Positions 1 through 7,956 of a DNA stretch of 56,736 nucleotides are shown piece by piece. The translations under genes were made by a program, and so were the position numbers. This stretch comes from Streptomyces sp. WM6378. Its GTDB lineage: Bacteria; Actinomycetota; Actinomycetes; Streptomycetales; Streptomycetaceae. Position 1 is the first letter of the stretch. Every line of letters begins with the position of its first letter. The notes beneath the pieces are model-generated. The model was not told the DNA's origin, did no database searches, and saw nothing but the letters and a program-made list of their open reading frames with translations. Location: assembly GCF_001279695.1 (NCBI RefSeq), contig NZ_LGDD01000310.1:1-56736 (forward strand), given 5' to 3'.

Positions 1-50
1 GGCTCAGCCGGTTCAACGCGCTGCACGGGCGGGTGGGTGGGAGAACGCCC

Positions 51-135
51 GGGGCTGGGGCGGAGCCCCAGGAGCTCGGCCCCCAACCCCCGCTCCCCGG
101 CGGAGCCAGGGTGTACGGGCGCGGGGCGCAGAGTG
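51..135. repeat. dispersed Streptomyces-type intergenic repeat, copy A
   Basis: The first 181 bases carry no gene I can support. They contain a small palindrome CTGGGGC-gga-GCCCCAG (55-71) followed by C-rich spacer, CGGCGGAGCC and CGCAGAGTG (127-135). The same ordered blocks recur at 3674-3734, so this is a member of a dispersed intergenic element. From memory, similar GGGGCGGAGCCCC units are very common between Streptomyces genes. No function is known to me; the palindrome may act as a weak terminator for whatever lies upstream. Confidence 0.6.
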
Positions 136-181
136 CCAGGTACAGTGCGGAGATCAGCAGACCGTACCGTGAGGCCCCCTC

Positions 182-1027
182 GTGTTGATGCAGACCACCA
201 CCCGGGTCCTCGAACCCGGCGACCTCGGCGCGGCGCTCGCCATCCTGGAGAGCGACCCGGTCGCCAACGCGTTCGTGACCTCGCGCGTGCAGATCGCCGG
301 CCTCGACCCCTGGCGCCTCGGCGGCGAGATGTGGGGCTGGTACGCGGACGGCCACCTCCGTTCCCTGTGCTACTCCGGCGCCAACCTCGTACCGATCTGC
401 GCGACGCCCGAGGCGGTGCGTTCCTTCGCCGACCGGGCCCGCCGCACCGGCCGCCGCTGCTCCTCGATCGTCGGCCCCGCCGAATCCACCGCCCAGCTGT
501 GGCGCCTCCTGGAACCGCACTGGGGCCCGGCCCGCGACGTACGCCCGCACCAGCCGCTGATGGTCGCCGAGAAGATGCCCGAGGACATCGCCCCGGACCC
601 GTACGTCCGCCGGATCCGCAAGGACGAGATGGACGTGATCATGCCGGCCTGCGTCGCCATGTTCACCGAGGAGGTCGGTGTCTCCCCGCTCGCGGGCGAC
701 GGCGGCCTGCTCTACCAGGCCCGCGTGGCCGAACTCGTGGGCTCCGGGCGCTCGTTCGCCCGTATCGAGGACGGCAAGGTCGTCTTCAAGGCCGAGATCG
801 GCGCCGCCACCAACCAGGCCTGCCAGATCCAGGGCGTCTGGGTCGCCCCCGAACACCGGGGCAAGGGCCTTTCGGCCACCGGCATGGCGGCCGTCCTGCG
901 CTACGCGCTCGCGGACGTCGCGCCCATCGTGAGCCTGTACGTGAACGATTTCAACGCCCCGGCCCGGGCCTGCTACCGACGGGTCGGTTTCCGTGAGACC
1001 GGGGCGTTCATGAGCGTGCTGTTCTGA
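182..1027 (+). CDS. DUF4081/GNAT N-acetyltransferase
   Basis: Two-part protein of 281 residues. The N-terminal half (about 1-130) resembles the DUF4081 domain that precedes actinobacterial GNAT enzymes. The C-terminal half (about 140-281) is a GNAT fold with the acetyl-CoA-binding stretch VWVAPEHRGKGLS and the late NDFNAPARACYRRVGF segment typical of the family. It should transfer an acetyl group from acetyl-CoA to an unknown amine in the cytoplasm. The reading frame opens with GTG TTG ATG; GTG at 182 is the outermost start, and ATG at 188 is equally possible because no clear ribosome binding site separates them. A second GNAT gene follows 29 bases downstream. Confidence 0.85.
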   Translation: MLMQTTTRVLEPGDLGAALAILESDPVANAFVTSRVQIAGLDPWRLGGEMWGWYADGHLRSLCYSGANLVPICATPEAVRSFADRARRTGRRCSSIVGPAESTAQLWRLLEPHWGPARDVRPHQPLMVAEKMPEDIAPDPYVRRIRKDEMDVIMPACVAMFTEEVGVSPLAGDGGLLYQARVAELVGSGRSFARIEDGKVVFKAEIGAATNQACQIQGVWVAPEHRGKGLSATGMAAVLRYALADVAPIVSLYVNDFNAPARACYRRVGFRETGAFMSVLF

Positions 1028-1050
1028 GAGCCCCGCTCTGAGGTTAGGGT
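1022..1050 (+). promoter_or_regulatory. candidate promoter giving a leaderless transcript
   Basis: TTCTGA (1022-1027), a 17-base spacer and TAGGGT (1045-1050) fit a housekeeping sigma promoter. Transcription would start about 7 bases after the -10, that is at the ATG of the next gene at 1057, so its mRNA would be leaderless. The -35 overlaps the end of the previous gene. Confidence 0.4.
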
Positions 1051-1056
1051 GCGCCC

Positions 1057-1620
1057 ATGCCTGCTGACTCTGACGTACTGGTCGGACCGCTCGACCTCGC
1101 GGCCCGCGTGGACGAGGCCCTCGCCGTACAGGCGGTCGCCTTCGGACTCAGCGCCGAAGAGGTCGGGGTGCGCCGCCACATCGTGCTGCGGCACCTGTCC
1201 TACCCCGGAGCCAGGGCGCTCGGCGCCACCACCTCCGACGGGCGCCTGGCGGGCTTCGTGTACGGGATGCCCAACGACCGGGCCCACTGGTGGTCCACCG
1301 TCGTCGAGCCGTATCTGCGCAACAACGGCGCCGACTGGTGGCTCGACGACTCCTTCGTGATCACCGAGCTGCACGTCCACCCCGCCTTCCAGGGCCGGGG
1401 CCTGGGCCGGGCGCTCATCACCACCATCACCGACACCGCCGCCGAGCCCCGCTCGATCCTCTCGGCGATCGACACGGAGAGCCCCGCCCGCGCCCTGTAC
1501 CGGGGCCTGGGTTACGTCGATCTGGCCGGCCAGGTGCACTTCCCGAGCGCCGCACGACCGTACGCCGTGATGGGCGCGCCTCTCCCCCTGCTGCGGCACG
1601 GCCAAACGGAATTCCGCTAA
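1057..1620 (+). CDS. GNAT family N-acetyltransferase
   Basis: A single GNAT domain of 187 residues. The acetyl-CoA pyrophosphate-binding motif is visible as [16 protein letters not shown] (Q/R-x-x-G-x-G), followed by the [20 protein letters not shown] segment that closes the fold. Expected to be a cytoplasmic acetyltransferase; the substrate cannot be read from sequence. ATG at 1057 was chosen because it lies just after a -10-like TAGGGT, and no strong Shine-Dalgarno is present. It lies between another GNAT gene and proS, all in the same direction. Confidence 0.82.
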   Translation: MPADSDVLVGPLDLAARVDEALAVQAVAFGLSAEEVGVRRHIVLRHLSYPGARALGATTSDGRLAGFVYGMPNDRAHWWSTVVEPYLRNNGADWWLDDSFVITELHVHPAFQGRGLGRALITTITDTAAEPRSILSAIDTESPARALYRGLGYVDLAGQVHFPSAARPYAVMGAPLPLLRHGQTEFR

Positions 1621-1626
1621 ACGGAT

Positions 1627-1656
1627 TTCCGCGCACTCGGGCCGCCCGGCTAACCT
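1627..1656 (+). promoter_or_regulatory. weak candidate promoter for proS
   Basis: TTCCGC (1627-1632), an 18-base spacer and TAACCT (1651-1656) could be a promoter for proS, giving a leader of about 30 bases. The -35 matches poorly, so this is tentative. A good Shine-Dalgarno (AGGAGAG) precedes the proS ATG. Confidence 0.3.
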
Positions 1657-1693
1657 CCAGGCATCACCCCGTGCACGTACAGGAGAGAAATCC

Positions 1694-3394
1694 ATGGCAG
1701 CCGCCCAGGTTCAGCGCATGTCCCGTCTGATGGCCAAGACATTGCGCGACGACCCGGCGGACGCCGAGACGCTCAGCCACAAGCTCCTGGTCCGCGCCGG
1801 ATACGTGCGCCGCAACGCCGCCGGCATCTGGACCTGGCTGCCGCTCGGCAAGAAGGTCCTGGACAACATCTCCACCGTCGTACGCGAGGAGATGGACGCC
1901 ATCGGCGCGCAGGAGGTCCTGCTGCCCGCGCTGCTGCCCAAGGAGGCGTACGAGGCGAGCGGCCGCTGGGAGGAGTACGGCGACCTGCTATTCCGCCTCA
2001 AGGACCGCAAGGGCGGCGAGTACCTGCTCGGCCCGACCCATGAAGAGATCTTCACGCAGACGGTCAAGGACCAGTGCACGTCCTACAAGGACCTGCCGGT
2101 GATGCTCTACCAGATCCAGACCAAGTACCGCGACGAGGCCCGCCCGCGCTCCGGCGTGCTGCGCGGCCGCGAGTTCCAGATGAAGGACTCGTACTCCTTC
2201 GACACCACCGACGAGGGCCTCGCCGAGTCGTACGCACTGCACCGCGCCGCGTACCAGAAGATCTTCGCGCGCCTGGGTCTCGACTACCGCATCGTGTCCG
2301 CCGTCTCCGGCGCCATGGGCGGCTCCGCGTCCGAGGAGTTCCTGGCCCCGGCCGCGGCCGGCGAGGACACCTTCGTGGACTGCCCGGCCTGCGACTACGC
2401 GGCCAACACCGAGGCCGTGACCTTCGTGGCCGCCCCCGTCGACGGCTCCGCGCACGGGCCCGTCGAGGAGCTCGACACCCCCGACACCCCCACCATCGAG
2501 ACCCTGGCCGCCCACCTCGGCGTCCCGGCCTCGGCCACCCTGAAGAACCTCCTCGTCAAGGTCGACGGCGAGATCGTCGCCGTCGGCGTGCCCGGCGACC
2601 GCGAGGTGGACCTCGGCAAGCTCGGCGAGCACCTGGCCCCCGCCGTCGTGGAGCTCGTGACCGCGGAGGACTTCGCGGACCGCCCCGACCTGGTACGCGG
2701 CTACGTCGGCCCGCAGGGCCTGGAGAAGGTCCGCTACATCGCCGACCCGCGCGTCACCCCTGGCACCGCCTGGGTCACCGGCGCCAACAAGCCCGACACC
2801 CACGCCCGCAACGTGGTCTGCGGCCGCGACTTCGAGGTCGACGGCTACCTCGACGTCGTCGTGGTCGAGGAGGGCGACCCCTGCCCGTCCTGCGGCGCCG
2901 GCCTGAAGCTCGACCGCGCGATCGAGATCGGCCACATCTTCCAGCTCGGCCGCAAGTACGCCGACACCTTCCAGCTCGACGTCCTCGGCAAGGAGGGCAA
3001 GCCGGTCCGGGTCACCATGGGCTCGTACGGCATCGGCGTCTCGCGCGCCGTCGCCGCACTCGCCGAGCAGACCGCGGACGGCAAGGGCCTGTGCTGGCCG
3101 GCCGAGATCGCCCCGGCGGACGTGCACGTCGTCGCCGCGGGCAAGGCGGTCCAGACCGAGGCCGCCCTCGATGCCGCCGAGCAGCTGCGCGCCGCAGGGC
3201 TTCGGGTCCTGGTCGACGACCGGGCGGGTGTCTCGCCCGGCGTGAAGTTCACCGACGCGGAGCTGATCGGCGTGCCGAAGATCCTGGTGGCCGGGCGCCG
3301 GGTCGCCGAGGGCGTCTTCGAGCTGAAGGACCGCCGCAGCGGTGAGCGCGAGGAGCTCCCGCTGGCCGACGCGATCGCCCGCCTGACGGCCTGA
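1694..3394 (+). CDS. proS: prolyl-tRNA synthetase
   Basis: Attaches proline to tRNA-Pro in the cytoplasm. The 566-residue protein has the class II synthetase layout of bacterial-type ProRS: catalytic core with motif 1 near [20 protein letters not shown], motif 2 in [20 protein letters not shown], an inserted editing (INS) domain at about residues 230-395 ([20 protein letters not shown]), motif 3 around [17 protein letters not shown], and the C-terminal anticodon-binding domain ([16 protein letters not shown] onward). Length is normal. ATG at 1694 follows AGGAGAG at good spacing. It appears to be a monocistronic gene ended by the hairpin at 3458. Confidence 0.97.
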   Translation: MAAAQVQRMSRLMAKTLRDDPADAETLSHKLLVRAGYVRRNAAGIWTWLPLGKKVLDNISTVVREEMDAIGAQEVLLPALLPKEAYEASGRWEEYGDLLFRLKDRKGGEYLLGPTHEEIFTQTVKDQCTSYKDLPVMLYQIQTKYRDEARPRSGVLRGREFQMKDSYSFDTTDEGLAESYALHRAAYQKIFARLGLDYRIVSAVSGAMGGSASEEFLAPAAAGEDTFVDCPACDYAANTEAVTFVAAPVDGSAHGPVEELDTPDTPTIETLAAHLGVPASATLKNLLVKVDGEIVAVGVPGDREVDLGKLGEHLAPAVVELVTAEDFADRPDLVRGYVGPQGLEKVRYIADPRVTPGTAWVTGANKPDTHARNVVCGRDFEVDGYLDVVVVEEGDPCPSCGAGLKLDRAIEIGHIFQLGRKYADTFQLDVLGKEGKPVRVTMGSYGIGVSRAVAALAEQTADGKGLCWPAEIAPADVHVVAAGKAVQTEAALDAAEQLRAAGLRVLVDDRAGVSPGVKFTDAELIGVPKILVAGRRVAEGVFELKDRRSGEREELPLADAIARLTA

Positions 3395-3457
3395 CCTTTC
3401 CCCACCCCGCCCCTTCCCCTAGACCCTCCGGGGGTGGGGGTGGGCTGAGGTCCGTTG

Positions 3458-3478
3458 CCCGGGGGCGCTGCCCCCGGG
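3458..3478. terminator. hairpin downstream of proS
   Basis: CCCGGGGGC-gct-GCCCCCGGG is a perfect 9-bp stem with a 3-base loop, 64 bases after the proS stop. There is no T-tract, which is usual for Streptomyces terminators. It lies between convergent genes and may serve both. Confidence 0.6.
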
Positions 3479-3483
3479 ACCCC

Positions 3484-3734
3484 CGCTCCTCAAACGCCGG
3501 AAGGGCTGAATATGTCGCTGGTCGACTGCGGGCCGTGCGTGGTGCTCGCGCAGTTCCCCGCGCCCCTAACAGCATGCGGTACGGGCATACCCAGCCCGTC
3601 ATGGGGGTCCCCCCTGGCCCTTGAGGCCTTGGGGGAGTTTGAGGACGAGCGCCGTTCAGGCGCGATACGGGGTCTGGGGCGGAGCCCCAGGGGTCCTTCA
3701 ACCCCCGGAGGCCACGCGGCGGAGCCGCAGAGTG
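3484..3734. repeat. dispersed intergenic repeat, copy B, with inverted ends
   Basis: The 368 bases between proS and the next gene hold no credible gene. They are built of blocks I recognise as common Streptomyces intergenic repeats: CGCTCCTCAAACGCCGG (3484-3500) and its near-inverse GGAGTTTGAGGACGAGCG (3634-3651), a CGCGCAGTTCCCCGCGCCCC block (3548-3567), then the palindrome CTGGGGC-gga-GCCCCAG (3674-3690) and CGCAGAGTG (3726-3734) shared with copy A at the window start. The inverted ends about 150 bases apart give a MITE-like look, but no target duplication is obvious. Confidence 0.6.
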
Positions 3735-3762
3735 TCACAGCGGGAAGGGGCGGGGTGGGGAA

Positions 3763-4662
3763 CTACAGCCAGTCCGCGAATTCCAGCAGTAGCTCCGCGT
3801 CGCGGTCGCGGCCCGCCGCACGGGCGCGCAGGCCCGACTCGACCGCGCGGAACAGCGTCCAGCCGTGCAGCCGCGCCGGGTCCACGTCGAGGGAGTCGGC
3901 GAGCTTGTTGACGCGGCGGCGGGCCGCGGACGCCCCGCTCGGTGCCGCGATCAGGTCCTCGACCCGGTCGCGCACCAACCGGGCCAGGTCATAGGCCCGT
4001 TCACCCACCACCGGCTCGGGCCCGACCGTCAGCCACGGCGCCCGCTCGCCCGAAAGCACCTTGCTCTGCCGGAAGTTGCCGTGCAGGAGCATCAACTCCG
4101 GTGCGGAGGTGGTCAGTTCGTCGCGGGCGGCAAGTGCGGACGCCACGAGCGGGGCGAGTTCGGCGTCCCGCTGCGCCCGCATCGGCTCGCTCTGGCGCTC
4201 GGTGCGTTCGGCCACCGTCTCGAAGGCGTGGCCGCCCGGCGGCTCGACCCACAGGCGCCGCATCGTCCCGGCCGCTTCGAGCAGCGCCTTCGCCTCGGGC
4301 AGCGAGCGCAGCGACACCTCGGGGTGCAGCCGCTCCAGGAGCAGGGCGTCGTCGCGGGCCTCGTCCTCCAGCAACTGGGCGGCGCCCCAGCCGTTCCAGT
4401 GCGCGAGCGCCGCCCGCTCCAGGTCCGGGCGGGCGAAGGAAGGGGCGACCTTGAGGGCGGCCGGAGTGCCGTCCGGGCGGTGTACGAGGGCGACCAGGCT
4501 GGAGCGGCCCCCCGGCGCCTGCACCCGGTCGACGGCGAGCCCGCGCCGGGCCGCCGACTCCTCGGCCAGCTCCGGCAACCGGTCGAGCCAGGGCCCGGCC
4601 AGCGTGTCCCCGTACGTCTCGCCGAGCGCGCGTACCAGCCGCTCAGGCGGTTCGAAAGCCAT
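3763..4662 (-). CDS. aminoglycoside/hydroxyurea phosphotransferase-like protein, probably a pseudokinase
   Basis: A 299-residue protein of the APH(6)/hydroxyurea-kinase family, which normally phosphorylates small molecules with ATP. The N-lobe (about 30-110) is recognisable (SLVALVHRPDGTPAALKVAP, with the ATP-binding Lys). In the catalytic loop, where active members have HGDxxxxN, this protein reads HGNFRQSKVL (residues 194-203): the catalytic Asp is Asn196 and the Mg-binding Asn is Lys201. The next metal site, normally DP, is GP (Gly214). The following YDLARLV is intact. I infer loss or strong change of kinase activity. Start ATG 4662 follows AAGGGGC. It may head a leftward block but is separated from the next gene by 39 bases and faces the same way. 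Confidence 0.8.
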   Translation of the reverse strand: MAFEPPERLVRALGETYGDTLAGPWLDRLPELAEESAARRGLAVDRVQAPGGRSSLVALVHRPDGTPAALKVAPSFARPDLERAALAHWNGWGAAQLLEDEARDDALLLERLHPEVSLRSLPEAKALLEAAGTMRRLWVEPPGGHAFETVAERTERQSEPMRAQRDAELAPLVASALAARDELTTSAPELMLLHGNFRQSKVLSGERAPWLTVGPEPVVGERAYDLARLVRDRVEDLIAAPSGASAARRRVNKLADSLDVDPARLHGWTLFRAVESGLRARAAGRDRDAELLLEFADWL

Positions 4663-4679
4663 GCGTGTATTGCCCCTTG

Positions 4680-4721
4680 CTCAGGTACTAGCCGGTGGAA
4701 CTCAGGTACTGGCCGGTGGAA
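4680..4721. repeat. 21-bp tandem duplication spanning a stop codon
   Basis: Two adjacent copies of a 21-base unit beginning CTCAGGTACT (4680-4700 and 4701-4721) differ at one base. On the minus strand the upstream copy encodes the last residues VPPAST and stop of the ferritin-like gene; the second copy repeats the same codons and stop after the gene. A recent replication slippage is the simplest explanation. Confidence 0.85.
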
Positions 4722-5148
4722 CCGGTGCGCTCGGGCGTTCCGCGAGCCCAGGAAAGGCTACGCTCCCGCCCCGCCAGCGAACGGCCCGCACCGCCGCCTC
4801 CCGCAGGGCGCCGGCCGCCTCCCGGCGCAGCGGACCCCCGGCGGCCCGGACGAGGTCCGAGTAGACGTCGGCGACCCGGTCCTCAAGATCGGCGGCGAGC
4901 CGCAGCGCCGAGGCGGCGTCCGGCACGGCGAACGGCAGGGCGTACGCCGCAGCCGCCGCCACCGGCGATCCGCCCAGGTCACGCACCGTACGGGCCAGGG
5001 AGTCGCGGCGGGAGCGGTGCGCGGCGTAGGCCTCGCGGGCCTCGGCGGCACGGGCATCGGAGAGCCGGCCGCCGAGCACCCCGTACCCGTACACCGCCGC
5101 GTGCTCGGCGGCCAGCGCGGCCTGCACCGCGTCCAGGGTCCCGGCCAT
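4702..5148 (-). CDS. ferritin-like (DUF4439) protein
   Basis: A small helical protein of 148 residues that fits the DUF4439 ferritin-like family: an N-terminal helix LDAVQAALAAEHAAVYGYGV with the conserved Glu-His pair, a central helix with the AHRSRRD element, and LEDRVADVYSDLV near the C-terminus. The family's biochemical role is not established. ATG at 5148 shares one base with the TGA of the gene upstream in the operon (TGATG), so the two are probably translationally coupled. The gene's end lies inside a 21-bp tandem duplication. Confidence 0.75.
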   Translation of the reverse strand: MAGTLDAVQAALAAEHAAVYGYGVLGGRLSDARAAEAREAYAAHRSRRDSLARTVRDLGGSPVAAAAAYALPFAVPDAASALRLAADLEDRVADVYSDLVRAAGGPLRREAAGALREAAVRAVRWRGGSVAFPGLAERPSAPVPPAST

Positions 5149-5660
5149 CAGGCACCCCCGCCGAGGAGGAAGGCGTGCCCCGCGTTGGACGCCGCGACCG
5201 AGGCGAGCAGCCGGGCGAGCTCCGGCGGCGCGGTCGCCAGGGCCGCCAACTGGGCGTCGGAGGTGCGCTGTTCGGCAGCCGCGAGCGACTTCAGGGCCTC
5301 GTCCGCGTCGGACGCCACCGCCGAGACCGCGGCCGGGGCGCTGGGGGCGGGGGACGCGGTCGAGGCCGGCGCTAGGGCCGTGGCGTGCTGGGCGGCCTGG
5401 TCGCGCAGCGGCGCGAGCCGGGTCCGCAGCGTCGGATGCATCGCGAGGACCGCGTCGTACTGGGTGACGAGGGCCTGGCTCGCGGCCGAGGTCCGGAGCC
5501 GCAGCGCGGCCTCCGCGCGGGCCGCCTTCTCGCGCGCCCCGGTCACGGAAGCACGCGTACCGCCGTCGGAGCGTTCGCCCGAGCAGCCGGTCAGCAGCCC
5601 TGCGGCCGCCACTCCCGTCACGGCCAGCACACGCCTTCGCGTGGTCCCCGGGTGCCCCAC
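5148..5660 (-). CDS. Tat-exported lipoprotein of unknown function
   Basis: A 170-residue protein starting at GTG 5660, chosen because GGAGAG lies just upstream and because it places a clean export signal at the N-terminus: a twin-arginine stretch (TTRRRVLAV), a short hydrophobic segment and a lipobox (LLTGC), giving a lipoprotein attached to the outer face of the membrane. The mature part is Ala-rich and helical (two long helices, then an Ala/Pro-rich linker and two more), consistent with a second ferritin-like bundle. A much longer open frame extends upstream into rimP but has no support. Coupled to the downstream ferritin-like gene by a TGATG overlap; divergent from rimP. Confidence 0.72.
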   Translation of the reverse strand: MGHPGTTRRRVLAVTGVAAAGLLTGCSGERSDGGTRASVTGAREKAARAEAALRLRTSAASQALVTQYDAVLAMHPTLRTRLAPLRDQAAQHATALAPASTASPAPSAPAAVSAVASDADEALKSLAAAEQRTSDAQLAALATAPPELARLLASVAASNAGHAFLLGGGA

Positions 5661-5778
5661 GTGTCTCTCCCCTGCGTGCCGGTCCGCCGGTGACCGAGTG
5701 ATCACCGCAGGCGAGCGTACCCGCGGGCCCCGGGCCGTGGACGGCAACACCCTCCGGGACCGGATACCCTTTGAACTG

Positions 5779-5806
5779 ACGGCGGCGGTCCGATGACGGC
5801 CGCCGT
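5779..5806 (+). other. hairpin in the rimP leader
   Basis: ACGGCGGC and GCCGCCGT form a perfect 8-bp stem around a 12-base loop, 50 bases upstream of the rimP ATG. It would lie in the 5' leader of the rimP-nusA-infB operon if transcription begins upstream near the TACCCT at 5765-5770. Role unknown. Confidence 0.35.
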
Positions 5807-5855
5807 ACGCGACGACGATCCCCACAACAGCAGACGCGGCCGAGGAGTCACCCGG

Positions 5856-6404
5856 ATGAGCACGACCCAGAGCGACAGGCTGCGCGGTCTCCTTGAACCG
5901 CTCGTCAGCGCGAAGGATCTGGACCTCGAGGAGATCGAGGTGTCCCGGGCGGGCCGCCGGCGCGTGCTGCGGATCGTGGTCGACTCCGACGAGGGCGTGG
6001 AGCTGGACACCTGTGCCGAGCTGAGCCGGGCCGTCTCCGAGCTGCTCGACGAGAGCGACGCGATGGGCGAGGAGGAGTACGTCCTCGAAGTGACGTCTCC
6101 GGGCGCCGAGCGCCCGCTCACCGAACTCCGCCACTACCTGCGTGCCACCGGCCGGCTCGCCCGGCTCCAGCTGCACGACGGCGGCGAGCTGGTCGCGCGG
6201 ATCCTCAAGGCCGACGAAGAAGGCATCGACACCGAGATCCCGGGTGTGAAGGGGCGCAAGCCCACCGCCCGCCGGATCGCCTTCGCCGAGATCGCCAAGG
6301 CGCGGGTCGAGATCGAGTTCAGCCGCAAGGACGGGAAGAACGAGATCGCCGAAGACAGCAAGAACGACATCCTGAACGACATTCAGAACGAAGAGGAGGC
6401 GTAG
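5856..6404 (+). CDS. rimP: ribosome maturation factor RimP
   Basis: Needed for maturation of the 30S ribosomal subunit. The 182-residue protein shows the N-terminal RimP domain ([20 protein letters not shown], then [15 protein letters not shown], the family signature) and the C-terminal SH3-like domain (about 100-160, [16 protein letters not shown]). The extreme C-terminus is Asp/Glu/Lys/Asn-rich and probably disordered. ATG at 5856 follows GAGGAG at good spacing; an in-frame extension to 5793 lacks such a site. It is first in the rimP-nusA-ylxR-infB order conserved across bacteria, and its 3' end carries the GAGGAGG that serves nusA. Confidence 0.95.
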   Translation: MSTTQSDRLRGLLEPLVSAKDLDLEEIEVSRAGRRRVLRIVVDSDEGVELDTCAELSRAVSELLDESDAMGEEEYVLEVTSPGAERPLTELRHYLRATGRLARLQLHDGGELVARILKADEEGIDTEIPGVKGRKPTARRIAFAEIAKARVEIEFSRKDGKNEIAEDSKNDILNDIQNEEEA

Positions 6405-6406
6405 CC

Positions 6407-7396
6407 GTGGACATCGACATGAGTGCCCTGCGGGGTCTGGTCCGGGAGAAGGAGATCTCCTTCGACCTGCTGGTCGAGGCGATCGAGTCGGCGCTCCTCA
6501 TCGCCTACCACCGCACCGAGGGCAGCTTCCGGCGTGCGCGCGTGAAGCTCGACCGTGAGAACGGTCATGTCACGGTGTGGGCGAAGGAAGACCCGGCCGA
6601 CCTCGAAGAGGGCCAGGAGGCCAAGGAGTTCGACGACACCCCGTCGGACTTCGGCCGCATCGCGGCGAGCACCGCCAAGCAGGTCATCCTGCAGCGGCTG
6701 CGCGACGCCGAGGACGACATCACCTTCGGCGAGTTCGCCGGCCGTGAGGGAGACGTCATCACCGGCGTCGTCCAGCAGGGCAAGGACCCGAAGAACGTGC
6801 TGGTCGACATCGGCAAGATGGAGGCCATGCTGCCGGTGCAGGAGCAGGTGCCGGGCGAGGAGTACACGCACGGGCTGCGCCTTCGTACGTACGTCGTACG
6901 GGTGGCGAAGGGAGTGCGAGGGCCGTCGGTGACCCTGTCGCGCACCCACCCCAACCTGGTCAAGAAGCTGTTCGCCCTTGAGGTGCCGGAGATCGCCGAC
7001 GGCTCGGTGGAGATCTCGGCGATCGCCCGCGAGGCCGGTCACCGTACGAAGATCGCGGTGCGCTCGACGCGCAGCGGCCTGAACGCCAAGGGCGCCTGCA
7101 TCGGCCCGATGGGCGGCCGGGTCCGCAACGTCATGGCCGAGCTGCACGGCGAGAAGATCGACATCGTGGACTGGTCGGACGACCCGGCCGAGATGGTGGC
7201 CAACGCGCTGTCCCCGGCCCGGGTCTCCAAGGTCGAGGTCGTGGACCTCGCGGCCCGCTCCGCCCGGGTGACCGTGCCGGACTACCAGCTCTCCCTCGCC
7301 ATCGGCAAGGAAGGGCAGAACGCCCGGCTCGCGGCCCGCCTCACCGGCTGGCGCATCGACATCCGCCCGGACACCGAGCAGCCGACTGAGGACTGA
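6407..7396 (+). CDS. nusA: transcription termination/antitermination factor NusA
   Basis: Binds RNA polymerase and controls pausing, termination and rRNA antitermination. The 329 residues contain the N-terminal polymerase-binding domain (about 1-105), an S1 domain (about 110-180, [20 protein letters not shown]), and two KH domains (about 200-320, with the GPMGGRV and [14 protein letters not shown] loops). It lacks the acidic C-terminal repeats of E. coli NusA, as is usual in actinobacteria. GTG at 6407 is preceded by GAGGAGG within the end of rimP, 2 bases away, so the two are coupled. ATG at 6419 is an alternative. Confidence 0.96.
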   Translation: MDIDMSALRGLVREKEISFDLLVEAIESALLIAYHRTEGSFRRARVKLDRENGHVTVWAKEDPADLEEGQEAKEFDDTPSDFGRIAASTAKQVILQRLRDAEDDITFGEFAGREGDVITGVVQQGKDPKNVLVDIGKMEAMLPVQEQVPGEEYTHGLRLRTYVVRVAKGVRGPSVTLSRTHPNLVKKLFALEVPEIADGSVEISAIAREAGHRTKIAVRSTRSGLNAKGACIGPMGGRVRNVMAELHGEKIDIVDWSDDPAEMVANALSPARVSKVEVVDLAARSARVTVPDYQLSLAIGKEGQNARLAARLTGWRIDIRPDTEQPTED

Positions 7397-7501
7397 CTGG
7401 GCTGACCGGCCCGACGGGAATAAGAAGTGGCTCTGCCCCTGTTGGGGGGGCAGGGTTAGCTTTCTGGACAACAACCGTTCGATTTTTGCCCCAAAGGGGT
7501 G

Positions 7502-7524
7502 AGGTCGGTGCGGGGAGGTAGACT
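7502..7524 (+). promoter_or_regulatory. RecA-NDp-like promoter upstream of ylxR-infB
   Basis: AGGTCGGTG (7502-7510), exactly 8 bases, then TAGACT (7519-7524). This matches the actinobacterial DNA-damage promoter consensus TTGTCRGTG-N8-TANNNT at all but the first two bases of the first block. Transcription would begin about 6 bases later, at or beside the GTG start of ylxR (7530), making that mRNA leaderless. The GGGGAGG inside the spacer could instead be the ylxR ribosome binding site on longer transcripts from rimP. Confidence 0.45.
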
Positions 7525-7529
7525 TAAAC

Positions 7530-7808
7530 GTGTCTGGCCGGACGCACGCCCGCGCCTGCCCTGAGCGAACCTGCGTGGGATGCCGGGAGCGAGCGGCCAA
7601 GAGCGATCTGCTGCGCATCGTGGCGGTCGAGGGTGCTTGCGCCCCTGATCCTCGCGGTACGCTGCCCGGCCGGGGTGCATATGTACACCCCGCCTCGGTC
7701 TGTCTCGACCAGGCAGTCCGCCGCCGGGCGTTCTCCAGGGCCTTCAAGGTCAAGGAAGCGCTCGACACCGCGGCACTGCGGGAGTACGTCGAGCAGGCAG
7801 CAACGTAA
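7530..7808 (+). CDS. ylxR: YlxR (DUF448) RNA-binding protein
   Basis: A small basic protein of 92 residues with the family hallmark RTCVGCRERAAKSDLLRIV near the N-terminus and PGRGAYVHPASVCLDQAVRR in the middle. YlxR proteins sit between nusA and infB in most Gram-positive bacteria, bind RNA, and in Bacillus have been linked to RNase P. GTG at 7530 is preceded by GGGGAGG at 11-base spacing and by a -10-like TAGACT. The 133 bases after nusA contain a small stem (CTGCCCC/GGGGCAG near 7435-7455) that could attenuate readthrough from nusA. Confidence 0.92.
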   Translation: MSGRTHARACPERTCVGCRERAAKSDLLRIVAVEGACAPDPRGTLPGRGAYVHPASVCLDQAVRRRAFSRAFKVKEALDTAALREYVEQAAT

Positions 7809-7873
7809 GAAGAAGTACGGCACGGAATCCCGTGCGGTCAGGTACCTCGCGAGTTGGAAGTAGGTCGAGATTG

Positions 7874-7906
7874 CGATGAGCACTCGATGAGTACGCGATG
7901 AGTACG
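7874..7906 (+). repeat. three tandem 11-bp repeats upstream of infB
   Basis: CGATGAGCACT (7874-7884), CGATGAGTACG (7885-7895) and CGATGAGTACG (7896-7906) lie head to tail, 51 bases before the infB start. One unit is close to a helical turn, so a protein could bind all three on one face; alternatively it is an RNA feature of the infB leader. A hairpin GCACGG-aatc-CCGTGC lies upstream (about 7820-7835). Confidence 0.8.
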
Positions 7907-7956
7907 CCCATGAAGTAGCGACGGTCCGGCGGTAACCCGGACCTAAAAGGAGCGAA

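Noticed and set aside
5661..6176. N-terminal extension of the Tat lipoprotein to 6176
   Set aside because: It would overlap rimP antisense and would bury the twin-arginine/lipobox signal inside the protein.
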